Positions 29,171 through 37,515 are shown, numbered from the stretch's first letter. The stretch is DNA of 64,000 bases from Aquabacterium sp. (GCF_016234775.1 NZ_JACRAH010000018.1:25411-89410); one strand, 5' to 3'. Translations and numbers: made by a program. Notes: generated by a model not told the origin, from the sequence alone.

Positions 29171-29371
29171 ATGAGCAGTACAGACAAGAAGCTGGAAGTC
29201 CGCTGCCCCTCATGCGGCACCATGCACACCTACAGCACCGACAACCCTTACAGGCCTTTTTGCAGCAAGGGCTGCAAGGCGATTGATCTGGGCGCCTGGG
29301 CGAGCGAGAGTTACAGGGTAGAGGCCAAGCCAACGACCGAAGACTTGCTGGACCCCGATCCAGCGCCATAG
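29171..29371 (+). CDS. yacG: DNA gyrase inhibitor YacG
   Basis: Small zinc protein, 66 residues, that binds GyrB and blocks DNA binding. The zinc ligands are CPSCG (near residue 14) and FCSKGC (near 33), followed by the conserved KAIDLGAWASESYR. The C-terminal tail is acidic. Co-oriented with zapD, 26 bases downstream of it. Confidence 0.95.
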   Translation: MSSTDKKLEVRCPSCGTMHTYSTDNPYRPFCSKGCKAIDLGAWASESYRVEAKPTTEDLLDPDPAP

Positions 29372-29386
29372 ACGACTGCCAACACC

Positions 29387-29821
29387 ATGAGCCCCAACCA
29401 TGCGCCCGACCTGGCTGCGGCACTGGCCGACGAAGGCCCTGTCGTCATCGCGTTGCGACGAGCTTTCCCCCATGCGCTGGGCATCTATGCCTTCGGGAGC
29501 ATGGTGCAAGGCACAGCAAGATCAGACAGCGATCTGGATCTGGCCATTCTGGTAGAAGGATACGCTGCGCCACTGGCACTATGGGAGGCGGCAAATGAAC
29601 TGACAGGGCTACTCCACAGGCCTGTCGACCTGCTCGACTTTCGAGCAGCCAGCACGGTGATGCAAGACCAGATACTGAACAAAGGTAGAAGGTTGTGGGG
29701 GAAGGAGCCCCAAGCAGGACTCTATGAATGCTTCGCCATGAGCGAAAAAGGCCGACTGGAAGAAGCCCGTGCGGGGATACTGACCGACATCGCCAAGGAA
29801 GGTCGTGTTTATGGCAGATGA
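29387..29821 (+). CDS. mntA: MntA-type nucleotidyltransferase antitoxin
   Basis: Minimal nucleotidyltransferase, 144 residues, of the MntA/HepT toxin-antitoxin family, which neutralises its HEPN partner by AMPylation. The catalytic GS-x10-D-x-D motif is intact: Gly37, Ser38, Asp49 and Asp51. The downstream strand PVDLLDFRAAS supplies the third acidic position. Its stop overlaps the toxin start by 11 bases, so the two are co-translated. The pair sits between yacG and the wecA-like gene, a usual type of insertion point for such elements. Confidence 0.88.
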   Translation: MSPNHAPDLAAALADEGPVVIALRRAFPHALGIYAFGSMVQGTARSDSDLDLAILVEGYAAPLALWEAANELTGLLHRPVDLLDFRAASTVMQDQILNKGRRLWGKEPQAGLYECFAMSEKGRLEEARAGILTDIAKEGRVYGR

Positions 29822-30233
29822 CGTTCTACTCAACAAGGCCGCCACGATCGAGCGTTGCGTCGCCCGGGCACGCGAGGAATACGCCGCAGCGGGGGCCAAC
29901 TTCCATGCCGATTATTCCAGGCAGGATGCCGCCATTCTGAACATTCAGCGCGCCTGCGAAGCGGCCCTCGACATTGCCTATCATTTGATCAGGGCGCACA
30001 AACTGGGCCTGCCGCAAAGCGCCCGAGACGCCTTTGATCTGTTGGCGCAAGCCACGCTGCTGGATCCGCCACTGGCAGAAGCCATGAAAAAGATGGCCGG
30101 TTATCGCCATATTGCAGTCCACAACGACCAAAAATTGTTGCTGCCCATCACAGAAAACATCATCCAGCACCATCTGGATGAGTTCTCGCAGTTCACATCC
30201 GTACTGATCAAGCAGCAAAGTGGTCTGCCGTGA
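29811..30233 (+). CDS. hepT: HepT-type HEPN ribonuclease toxin with altered modification site
   Basis: HEPN-domain RNase, 140 residues. The catalytic R-x4-H is present as Arg99 and His104 (GYRHIAVHND). In the characterised Shewanella pair the motif is RX4HXY and the Tyr is the residue AMPylated by MntA; here the Tyr position is Asp106. The remaining HEPN helices look normal (LNIQRACEAALDIAYHLIRA). It could be neutralised in another way, or be a weakened toxin. ATG 29811 is chosen over GTG 29805. The antitoxin gene is immediately upstream and overlapping. Confidence 0.85.
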   Translation: MADDVLLNKAATIERCVARAREEYAAAGANFHADYSRQDAAILNIQRACEAALDIAYHLIRAHKLGLPQSARDAFDLLAQATLLDPPLAEAMKKMAGYRHIAVHNDQKLLLPITENIIQHHLDEFSQFTSVLIKQQSGLP

Positions 30234-30372
30234 ACACAATCGGAAGAGGCGCCTGACGCAAAACAAAAAAGCGACAGTTTTACGGGCAATTTCAGGTTGC
30301 TGAATTGGCTGAAAGGACTAGGATGTACCGATGCTGCAGCGCAATAAGCACGCCATCTTTCGAGGAAGCAAC

Positions 30373-30486
30373 ATGAAAGATCGTCATTCAAGGCCGCCTG
30401 TACCACGCGCTCGTCCCGCAGTGGCATCACCCAGTTGCTACGCTGGCTGCCACTACACTTATACGCATCACGCCAAAGCGTCCTGA
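30373..30486 (+). other. Possible small ORF (37 residues) before the wecA-like gene
   Basis: An ATG at 30373 follows GAGGAAGCAAC, a good ribosome site. The frame runs to TGA at 30484-30486 and gives a basic, Pro/Arg/His-rich 37-residue peptide with two Cys. No family is recognised. It could be a leader peptide, a remnant, or chance. The rest of the 288-base gap (30234-30521) shows no other feature I can name. Confidence 0.25.
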
Positions 30487-30521
30487 CTGGGACCTGGCGC
30501 AACAAAATAGCGGGAGCGAAC

Positions 30522-31637
30522 GTGGCCACAATGTTGACTTGGGGGCTGGCGTCTGTTTTGGGCAGCAGCTTCGTGGTGTGCGCCCTGCTTGTACTGACAC
30601 AGCGCTGGCATGGCAAGCTCTCTCTTGACCACGATCTGGCTGGCATTCAGAAAATCCACGCCAAACCGGTGCCCCGTATAGGCGGGCTGGGCTTGGCTTT
30701 CGGATTGCTCATCGCGGTCATCACCGGCTACGCCAACGGTGGCAAGACCTACCCGACCACACTGATCCTGCTTGCATGTGCTGCGCCAGTGTTCCTCGCA
30801 GGCCTTGCGGAAGATCTGACCAAGAAGGTTCGCGTCCGCACACGGCTTCTGGCGTCGTTTGCCTCGGCAGCCCTGGCCATCTGGATGCTGGACATCCGAT
30901 ACACACACCTGGACACCATTGGTCTGGACGCACTGATCCAGTACCCCGTTTTTTCGGTTTTGTTCACCGTTTTTGCCGTTGGTGGCGTCACGCACTCCAT
31001 CAACATCATTGACGGCTTGAATGGCCTGGCGGCCGGCACGGTGTCCATCATGCTGGCTGGGCTGGCGGCCTTGGCCTGGATGCACGGTGATGTCCTGGTC
31101 ATGAAACTGTGCCTTTGGGGCATTGCATCCATGGTCGGCTTCCTGTTGCTGAACTACCCGTTTGGGCGCATCTTCCTGGGGGACGGTGGCGCCTACCTCG
31201 CGGGCTTCTGGCTGGCACAGTGCGGGGTGATGTTCCTGGAGCGGAACCCTGGCGTGTCTGCGTGGGCCTTGATGCTGGTGTGGATCTATCCGGTGTGGGA
31301 AACGGTGTTCTCCATGTACCGCCGTCGCGTCAAGGAGGGGATCCAGACCGGTCAGGCCGATTCGGGGCACTTGCATCAACTGATCTACCAGCGCCTGCGC
31401 ATGAAGGCACAAGCCAAGGGGGGGCCTAGCCCGGATTGGCGTGGGCATGGTTTGGCAAGCGCAGCCATCTGGGCGATGGTGGTGGGGTGTCAGCTCGTCG
31501 CGGTAGTTGCCAGTGAGAATACGACCATCACCTGCATTGCGGTGTGGACCTATGCGGCTGGGTATGTTTGGCTCTATCGAAGGCTGAGCCCCCACAACAA
31601 ACACGTCCACCAGCATGCTCATGCTGCCAATGTTTGA
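30522..31637 (+). CDS. WecA/Rfe-like undecaprenyl-phosphate sugar-1-phosphate transferase
   Basis: Polytopic enzyme that starts glycan synthesis by moving a HexNAc-1-phosphate from UDP-sugar to undecaprenyl phosphate. About 371 residues and ten or eleven membrane segments. Signatures: KPVPRIGGLGLAFG, the Asp-rich LAEDLTKKVRVRTRL, the central NIIDGLNGLAAG and the C-terminal GRIFLGDGGAYLAGF. The GTG at 30522 is chosen because GGGAG lies five bases upstream; ATG 30531 is the alternative. The C-terminus is unusually His-rich. It is convergent with the polysaccharide operon and is the only sugar-phosphate initiator seen next to it, so it probably primes that polymer. Confidence 0.85.
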   Translation: MATMLTWGLASVLGSSFVVCALLVLTQRWHGKLSLDHDLAGIQKIHAKPVPRIGGLGLAFGLLIAVITGYANGGKTYPTTLILLACAAPVFLAGLAEDLTKKVRVRTRLLASFASAALAIWMLDIRYTHLDTIGLDALIQYPVFSVLFTVFAVGGVTHSINIIDGLNGLAAGTVSIMLAGLAALAWMHGDVLVMKLCLWGIASMVGFLLLNYPFGRIFLGDGGAYLAGFWLAQCGVMFLERNPGVSAWALMLVWIYPVWETVFSMYRRRVKEGIQTGQADSGHLHQLIYQRLRMKAQAKGGPSPDWRGHGLASAAIWAMVVGCQLVAVVASENTTITCIAVWTYAAGYVWLYRRLSPHNKHVHQHAHAANV

Positions 31638-31665
31638 CAGACACAGGCTTGCTTTGTCCAGTCAC

Positions 31666-33465
31666 TCAGATACAGGACACTTCTACTGATCGATCGCCAA
31701 ACGCAAATTTGTATCGATGATTGCCACTACGCTGCTCGCGCAATGCCATCGTTTCGTAGTTGTCCTTCAGAGGCTGGTCCCATACCTCCCGCAGCGCAAC
31801 TGACTCCTGCTGAGACGCACCGTCCAGAAGTTGAACCACGGCGGCATACAGACTCAAGGCTCGCAGAGGTTGGGTCGAAAGCACCGCTCTTTGCCACTGA
31901 GCCTCTCCAAGCCAAGACGGAAGCTTGCTATCAAGCACGGCACACGTGTCAATCGAGATGTGTAGATGCGAAGGCCGCTGGATCGACGACGCGTGTCCGC
32001 CCAGTTGTCCATACTTGGGTAACGCCCCCTCTCGAGCCTCGACTTCGCGCTGCAATTGTTGCGCTAGCAACCTGAATATCTCAAATGGCGAAGGATGCGC
32101 CACTTTCTGACGCCAACTCATGTCCGTTACAGGATTGCCCATCAAAGCAGATGCCACGATGATTAATTCTGACGCCCGAGGATGGCATATGTGGATAGCG
32201 GTCACCTTACCTGAATCAGCATCAAATTGATACCAAAGCTTGCCTTCTTCACGATGGACATCTGTCCAAGCCAACGCGCGAAAATCAATCTCCCTCCAAC
32301 GGCCAGTCAGAAAAGCCCACTCATTCCCAACCATTCCCAAGGAAACCTCGCCGTGGAAGAGTACGGGGAGTCGCGAAAGCTCCCTCAAATCAAACCGGGC
32401 ACTACCAAACCACCCAGCAATCAACGCCTCAGCGTGCAACTCCGCTTCCGAGACCGTCATCAGGCCAACGGCATCACCAACCAAGAAGATGTCAGGACGG
32501 GCGGGATGACAAGCGCGACGCAAGTCCAATTCAAATAGTTCTGGTAGGCGCCCATCAACGCTTGGCACATCCGGTACGGGGCGACCCAGAACCACGATGT
32601 GATCAATGTCAGCCCAGACGTCCGCAGCCCCCTTGGCCACTCCAAAAAGCTCGTTCTGGGTGCCGCCAAGCACACGGAATGATTCATGTACAACCAGTCC
32701 TGCCCTTTGCGCCTGGCGTAAGTAGTACTTGAAGGACGGCAACGATGCAAGCGCATTACCCTGCAACATCACCGCTGGGCGCAACCCCAAACGCGCAGCA
32801 GCCAAGCCTACCGCAATCGCTGCAGGGTTCTGATCAGCGACGATGGCTACGCGGCTCCCCTCTGGAAGCGTCCAGAAGGATTCAAGAGAACACAGTTTAG
32901 GGTTCCCCTGCAATACACGAGGAACTTCATACCGGCTCCCCGTCGCCAGAATCAGTCGGTCAAACGGCAGGGTTTCACCGCTATCAAAGACCAAGTTCCG
33001 ACCAGACACCTCTCTCACCCCACCGTGCAGCAACTTGTCCCCTCGTGAAGTCATCTGCTGAGCTACCTTAGCGCGCAACGATGCGACAAAAGACGCCAAG
33101 CCTTCTCGCACTTCGATGGTCGACAGATCGGCGGGGCGCGACAAAACATATTCCATGGGCATACAGCCAAAGTTCACACACTTGCCCCCGAACATCCCTC
33201 CTTTGGACACGTTTGTGACATTGTCAAAGCCATGATCGTGAAGTGCCTGAAGGCACGCCAAGCCGGCCGGCCCATTTCCTACGACGACGATATGTTGTGA
33301 CCGCTCGAACGGGACTGCCTGCGCAACCGGTGCTCTCCCCAACGAACGTACTGTAGGCAGGAGTCTGGGGTAGGTCTGGCGCAAACGCACAAAAAGCCCT
33401 TCCGCCATGCGTCGACCAAAGTACCCCTTGAGCCACGTGCCAAGACTCACTCCTCTCGCTCCCAT
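31666..33465 (-). CDS. E3-like (dihydrolipoamide dehydrogenase family) flavoprotein, atypical
   Basis: Flavin disulfide oxidoreductase, about 599 residues, 120 longer than ordinary E3. FAD motif VVVGNGPAGLACL (residues about 61-73), redox disulfide Cys96/Cys101 in GKCVNFGCMPMEY, second FAD motif PDIFLVGDAVG, and the C-terminal active-site dyad in AHPSPFEIF (His457, Glu462) match E3. The place of the NAD motif GxGxxG is occupied by VADQNPAAIAVG (near 209), so normal NAD binding is doubtful. About 130 extra residues follow the interface domain. ATG 33465 is chosen; TTG 33477 is possible. It is the last gene of the operon, after E1, E2 and the ACP fusion, and should re-oxidise the E2 lipoyl arm, perhaps with another electron acceptor. 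Confidence 0.75.
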   Translation of the reverse strand: MGARGVSLGTWLKGYFGRRMAEGLFVRLRQTYPRLLPTVRSLGRAPVAQAVPFERSQHIVVVGNGPAGLACLQALHDHGFDNVTNVSKGGMFGGKCVNFGCMPMEYVLSRPADLSTIEVREGLASFVASLRAKVAQQMTSRGDKLLHGGVREVSGRNLVFDSGETLPFDRLILATGSRYEVPRVLQGNPKLCSLESFWTLPEGSRVAIVADQNPAAIAVGLAAARLGLRPAVMLQGNALASLPSFKYYLRQAQRAGLVVHESFRVLGGTQNELFGVAKGAADVWADIDHIVVLGRPVPDVPSVDGRLPELFELDLRRACHPARPDIFLVGDAVGLMTVSEAELHAEALIAGWFGSARFDLRELSRLPVLFHGEVSLGMVGNEWAFLTGRWREIDFRALAWTDVHREEGKLWYQFDADSGKVTAIHICHPRASELIIVASALMGNPVTDMSWRQKVAHPSPFEIFRLLAQQLQREVEAREGALPKYGQLGGHASSIQRPSHLHISIDTCAVLDSKLPSWLGEAQWQRAVLSTQPLRALSLYAAVVQLLDGASQQESVALREVWDQPLKDNYETMALREQRSGNHRYKFAFGDRSVEVSCI

Positions 33466-34148
33466 GACGCTAGACAAGTGGCGGCAGCCACGCGACGGGT
33501 ATGCGTGATCGATATATGAAAACGAAAATTCAATGCCGCAATATCAGGCTTGGAGACACGCAACTCCACAAACGGCTTCCCAGCATCGTCATGGCAAACA
33601 AGGATTTCATCCATGCGAAGGTCAAGCAATTTCGCGTGTGATTTCTTGACCGCCTCTTTCACGCAGAAAATTCCGCACAGATGCGCGCGCGGATCCGGTC
33701 TCAGAAGGGCTGTCGCAATTTCGGTAGAGCTGAAGTGCCCAAAGTAAAAGGAATGCCCTCGGTAGTCATCAGTTTCTGGCAAATCCTCGATCTCTTGCAT
33801 GTCCAATCCCACCCCGAAATCCCCTGTGATCGAGGAGCGACTGGCAAACGACCTCGGCGAATCAGGCTCGCGGATAGCGGTATCTCTGACCTTGGGGAGG
33901 TCAGTCGACGGATCAGCAGCAGAACTGTTGTGCGCAGCCTCAATCATCTGGAGCAACTCACTCACTCGCAAGTGGAGCCCTATTGGTGGCAATCTACGCT
34001 GTGACTCCTTCTCGATTGCACTGCGCAATGCACTCAACCCGAACGAAGAAGTCAAGCCAAGGGAGCCTAGAGACGATGTATCAGCAATAGCATCTGGCGA
34101 CTGCCTGACCATCTTGGCCAGAATCATGACGAGATTGGCCCTGTCCAT
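33447..34148 (-). CDS. Acyl carrier protein fused to a phosphopantetheinyl transferase (AcpS-like)
   Basis: A 233-residue two-domain protein. Residues 1-75 look like an acyl carrier domain: LGSLGLTSSFGLSALRSAIE aligns with the DSL phosphopantetheine site, with Ser34 kept but flanking D and L changed. A linker rich in Ser, Asp and Pro follows. Residues 112-233 look like an AcpS-type 4'-phosphopantetheinyl transferase: GVGLDMQEIEDL (Asp116), FSSTEI (Glu143), FCVKEAVKKS (Lys164-Glu165-Ala166) and HISITHTRRVAAATC. The natural reading is an ACP that carries its own activating enzyme. It lies three bases after the E2 gene and overlaps E3, so it is part of the same module. Confidence 0.78.
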   Translation of the reverse strand: MDRANLVMILAKMVRQSPDAIADTSSLGSLGLTSSFGLSALRSAIEKESQRRLPPIGLHLRVSELLQMIEAAHNSSAADPSTDLPKVRDTAIREPDSPRSFASRSSITGDFGVGLDMQEIEDLPETDDYRGHSFYFGHFSSTEIATALLRPDPRAHLCGIFCVKEAVKKSHAKLLDLRMDEILVCHDDAGKPFVELRVSKPDIAALNFRFHISITHTRRVAAATCLASWEREE

Positions 34149-34151
34149 GAC

Positions 34152-35570
34152 TTACGCCCAGCCACCCACACAACGATGGCATACACCGCCGAGAGTTCCG
34201 TCCTCACGGATATAGGCTGTCAAGTAACCATCCTTCTGAAAATCCCGATAGTACTGGCCGATGCCGACACCACATCGATCACATACAGTGACCCTCAACG
34301 CTCCACGTGACGAGGCCGGGTCAATTACCTCTTGGACTGGAGGCGCATAGCTGAGCACCCTTTCCCGAAGCGCCCCCAAAAACTGAGCAACATCGCGCCC
34401 ATTCGTTACGCGATGGTCAAATGTCAAAGTTAGGGACATAGGATGCTGGGACTTTGTGCTGTCCCCGCCAATGCCAAGGATTGCGCTCTGCGCACCGTTG
34501 ATCAATGGGTGAAAGTGAAGCACGTCAAAGCCAGACAAATCGGTCACAGTGAACGTTGATCCACTCATTTCTTCAGGCCGAATCTTGTTCTCTAGATAGC
34601 GCATGCCGATATCCAGCGTGGACTCGAAAAACGCCACAGGCGTCATTCGATCAGCTTCCGGCAAGCTCACCACCTTCAGCCCTTTTCCAAGATCAAATGC
34701 GAGCCCAAGATCGATGCGGTCATAAAAATGAACTTCATCCGCGAAAAAGTACGCGGTGAGCTGCGGCCAGTCCTTCAACAGACGCGACAACTCGAAAAGA
34801 ATGACGGGTTGAATGTTGCCGTCAAATGCATGTTCGGCCTTCAGTCGATTGCGAATGGGCAGAGAATCAAAGTAGACCGTCAGGTTGCTGTTAACGTTGC
34901 CGTTTTCACCTAAGCTCAAAGCCGATATTTCCGCCTGCTTGCTCTGGGAAACTCTGACTTGACGCGGCGTGACCGGCATCCTCGCTTGAGTGAACTCAGC
35001 GTCACCAGAAACAGGCAAGCTCGGCACTGATGCTTGACTTCGGCGAGAGAGCATTGTGGAATCCAGCATGGCCGCAGTAACCAGTCCGCGCCCATCAAAC
35101 TCCGCCTCACTCATGCCGCGCTCAGCCAACAATTGAGATGCCTTTTTGGAGAAGCGCGTACTGTCAAAGCGAACCGGCGTCGATCCCGAAACGGCACGGC
35201 CTTCTCGCAACACACTCGTCAATTGCCCCGCCACCTGACTGCTTCCAGGTGAGCGTTTGGCGATGAAAGGCTCTGACCTCACGTCAGGGGTGCTTGTCAA
35301 GGTCACGACCGAAGACGCTTGATCTAACTCGCTCAGACTCTCGGACACAAGGTACAAAGGCTCACCCACCCGTACAACTGCCGGAGCTTTGTGCAAGGGC
35401 CTGATATACCCAGCATCCTCTGCCTGTATGGTGACCACCGCCTTGGACGTTTCGACGTCAACCACGTCCTGTCCGGGCTCGATTACAGCCCCAGACAAGA
35501 CATGCCAAGCGACGACTTCAAGCTTGTCATCGTTCGTATTAATCCGAGGGGCAGCAACGGTCTTCAACAT
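34152..35570 (-). CDS. E2-type dihydrolipoamide acyltransferase with zinc-ribbon-like tail
   Basis: 472 residues. The N-terminal lipoyl domain has Lys43 in DVVDVETSKAVVTI. A peripheral-subunit-binding-like segment occupies about 135-170 (FSKKASQLLAERGMSEAEFDGRG broken by Ser/Lys). The catalytic domain runs 215-405 and ends in LTFDHRVTNGRDVAQFLGAL: His386 is kept, but the usual D of HRxxDG is Asn390. After it comes a tail with two CxxC pairs (Cys430/433 and Cys464/467), which ordinary E2 proteins do not have. One base separates it from the E1 stop; the long open frame further upstream is not used because ATG 35570 begins right at the lipoyl domain. Its acyl acceptor is probably the ACP encoded next. 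Confidence 0.8.
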   Translation of the reverse strand: MLKTVAAPRINTNDDKLEVVAWHVLSGAVIEPGQDVVDVETSKAVVTIQAEDAGYIRPLHKAPAVVRVGEPLYLVSESLSELDQASSVVTLTSTPDVRSEPFIAKRSPGSSQVAGQLTSVLREGRAVSGSTPVRFDSTRFSKKASQLLAERGMSEAEFDGRGLVTAAMLDSTMLSRRSQASVPSLPVSGDAEFTQARMPVTPRQVRVSQSKQAEISALSLGENGNVNSNLTVYFDSLPIRNRLKAEHAFDGNIQPVILFELSRLLKDWPQLTAYFFADEVHFYDRIDLGLAFDLGKGLKVVSLPEADRMTPVAFFESTLDIGMRYLENKIRPEEMSGSTFTVTDLSGFDVLHFHPLINGAQSAILGIGGDSTKSQHPMSLTLTFDHRVTNGRDVAQFLGALRERVLSYAPPVQEVIDPASSRGALRVTVCDRCGVGIGQYYRDFQKDGYLTAYIREDGTLGGVCHRCVGGWA

Positions 35571-35571
35571 A

Positions 35572-37515
35572 TCAAACCATCTCCAAAGCAGCCGCAACGA
35601 TATCGAGAACACCAGGAAGAACCATCTTCTCCATATCGCCACTCGCTGGAATACACACCTCCGCAGCATTCAAACGTCTGATCGCTCGCCCGGCGGCCAT
35701 GCCACGCTCCACCATCTGCGCCATCACTTCAGCACCAAATGCACCAAAAGACTGCGACTCATCAACGATGAGAAGCCGCTTTGATTCGCCAAGCGGCAGG
35801 CTGATTGATTCGACGTCAAAGGGGAAAACCTGCATCACGCACAACACCTGTGCCACCACCTCATGCTCATCAAACAAAATCTCAGCAGCCTCAGCCATCA
35901 TGTGCGCTGTCCCACCATACCCCAGCAAGATCACATCAACGACCTCTGACTGTGGTCGCAGCCATGCCACGGGAAATCTATCTGTCGAGTGAAGCAGTTC
36001 AAATCCTAAAGGTGGCTCATGGATGAAATAGGCGCTATAAAGCAGCTTATTTTCCACCACCAACGCTGGGCCAACGCCCCCATCTAGTAGAGGGCCATAC
36101 ACCTGCCCAGGATCCGTCAAGGCATTCACTGCCAGGACGGTCAAACCCGGCACACCAAAGAAATGCTTCTCCAGACTTTGGCTGTGCGTTGGCCCGTACC
36201 CCCTCCCGCCGCCCATCGGCGTGCGGACAATCAGATCAACCGCAACCTGGCCTGCATACATTTGGTTGAACTTTGCAGCATGGTTGACCAGTTGATCAAA
36301 AGCAAGCCCCACAAAGTCTCCAAACATGATTTCAACGACAGGCCTTGCACCCATCATTGCCAGCCCGACTCCCAAGCCAACGATCGCCGCCTCTGAAATG
36401 GGCGTATTTCGCACGCGATCAGGAAACTCGTCTGACAGTCCCTTGGTCACCTTGAACGCTCCTCCATAGGGCGACAAGATGTCCTCGCCAATCATGAGTA
36501 TGCTGGGGTCTTTCGCCATCGCTTGCCTAAAGCAATCATTGAGGGCTGCAACCACACGTGACTTGGGCAATAGCGGAGCACATTGCCAACTTGAATCGAT
36601 CCGAGAAGACACCGCATGTCGATAGACAGCAGGGACTTGCGCATCCGCCCAAGTCGCAGCCTCCTTAACTTGGCGCTCAAGCGTATCTATCCATGCGCGC
36701 TCCTCCCCTGTTGCATTGCCCAGCAGGATGTTGAGGGGATCCTTCCACTCAAAAGGCTCGACAAGTTCACGGGGCCGGGTATCGTCACCTTTCGAATGAG
36801 CCTTGAGTCGATAGGTATCGATATGCAAAAAGCGGGGGCGACCATCCTCACGCATCGCTGCAATCAATGTGGCTGCAGTCTGCGCCAGTTGCTCCCACTC
36901 CCAGGTGCTACCGACAGCCGAATCGATCCCGAAAGCTTCGGCGCGCTCTCGAACCCCCCCCGCCAGAGTTTCCGATTGGGACGTCGATTGAGCAAACTTA
37001 TTGTCTTCCAAGACAATCAGTAAGGGCAAAGCCCATTTGGCCGCAATGTTGAAAGCTTCATAAATCACGCCTTCGCCCAGCGTGCCATCACCGATAAACA
37101 CAACCGAAACATGCTTGCTCGCCCTCAGTTGCTGCGCATAGGCCAAGCCCGCAGCCACCGGCACGATGCCTCCTTGGATGCCATTGGAATAGAAGCCATC
37201 CTTGCACAGATGCTGGCTCCCACCCACTCCTGCACAGACACCCCCCTCTCGCCCCATAAGTTCAGCGAGGAGGCCCCTGATATCTCCCGTCTTCGAAATG
37301 AAGTGCCCGTGACAACGATGGTTTGAAAAGACGGTATCTCCAGGCAACAGTGCATCACATACCGCAGCGCCAGAAAACTCCTCACCAATACAGGTGTGCA
37401 CCGTTCCGAACAGCTTGCCTTTGGCGAACAAGGCCAGAAGCTCCTCCTCGACGAACCTCGATAACAAGGCATTCTCGAGAATCCGTTTTCTTTGCTCTTT
37501 GCTCAGTCCCGTCAT
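35572..37515 (-). CDS. Fused E1 alpha-beta thiamine-diphosphate dehydrogenase
   Basis: Single-chain 2-oxoacid dehydrogenase E1, 647 residues. The alpha half (1 to about 300) shows NHRCHGHFISKTGD, the ThDP/Mg motif GDGTLGEG (Gly142-Gly144) ending in EDNKF (Asn172), and HIDTYRLKAHSKGDD. The beta half (about 325-647) shows SILMIGEDILSPYGGAF, NTPISEAAIVGLGVGLAMMG, and GRGYGPTHSQSLEKHFFGVPG. Both active-site halves look complete. E1 would decarboxylate a 2-oxo acid (or take a C2 unit from a ketose) and pass the acyl group to the E2 lipoyl arm. The substrate is not predictable by eye. An 81-base gap separates it from the upstream GT2 gene, so an internal promoter is possible, but none was seen. Confidence 0.85.
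   Translation of the reverse strand: MTGLSKEQRKRILENALLSRFVEEELLALFAKGKLFGTVHTCIGEEFSGAAVCDALLPGDTVFSNHRCHGHFISKTGDIRGLLAELMGREGGVCAGVGGSQHLCKDGFYSNGIQGGIVPVAAGLAYAQQLRASKHVSVVFIGDGTLGEGVIYEAFNIAAKWALPLLIVLEDNKFAQSTSQSETLAGGVRERAEAFGIDSAVGSTWEWEQLAQTAATLIAAMREDGRPRFLHIDTYRLKAHSKGDDTRPRELVEPFEWKDPLNILLGNATGEERAWIDTLERQVKEAATWADAQVPAVYRHAVSSRIDSSWQCAPLLPKSRVVAALNDCFRQAMAKDPSILMIGEDILSPYGGAFKVTKGLSDEFPDRVRNTPISEAAIVGLGVGLAMMGARPVVEIMFGDFVGLAFDQLVNHAAKFNQMYAGQVAVDLIVRTPMGGGRGYGPTHSQSLEKHFFGVPGLTVLAVNALTDPGQVYGPLLDGGVGPALVVENKLLYSAYFIHEPPLGFELLHSTDRFPVAWLRPQSEVVDVILLGYGGTAHMMAEAAEILFDEHEVVAQVLCVMQVFPFDVESISLPLGESKRLLIVDESQSFGAFGAEVMAQMVERGMAAGRAIRRLNAAEVCIPASGDMEKMVLPGVLDIVAAALEMV

Noticed and set aside
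31666..37515. The module as the housekeeping pyruvate dehydrogenase
   Set aside because: It has an ACP-PPTase fusion, an E3 without a normal NAD motif, an altered E2 and a position at the end of a polysaccharide operon; a housekeeping PDH would have standard E2 and E3 and a different context.
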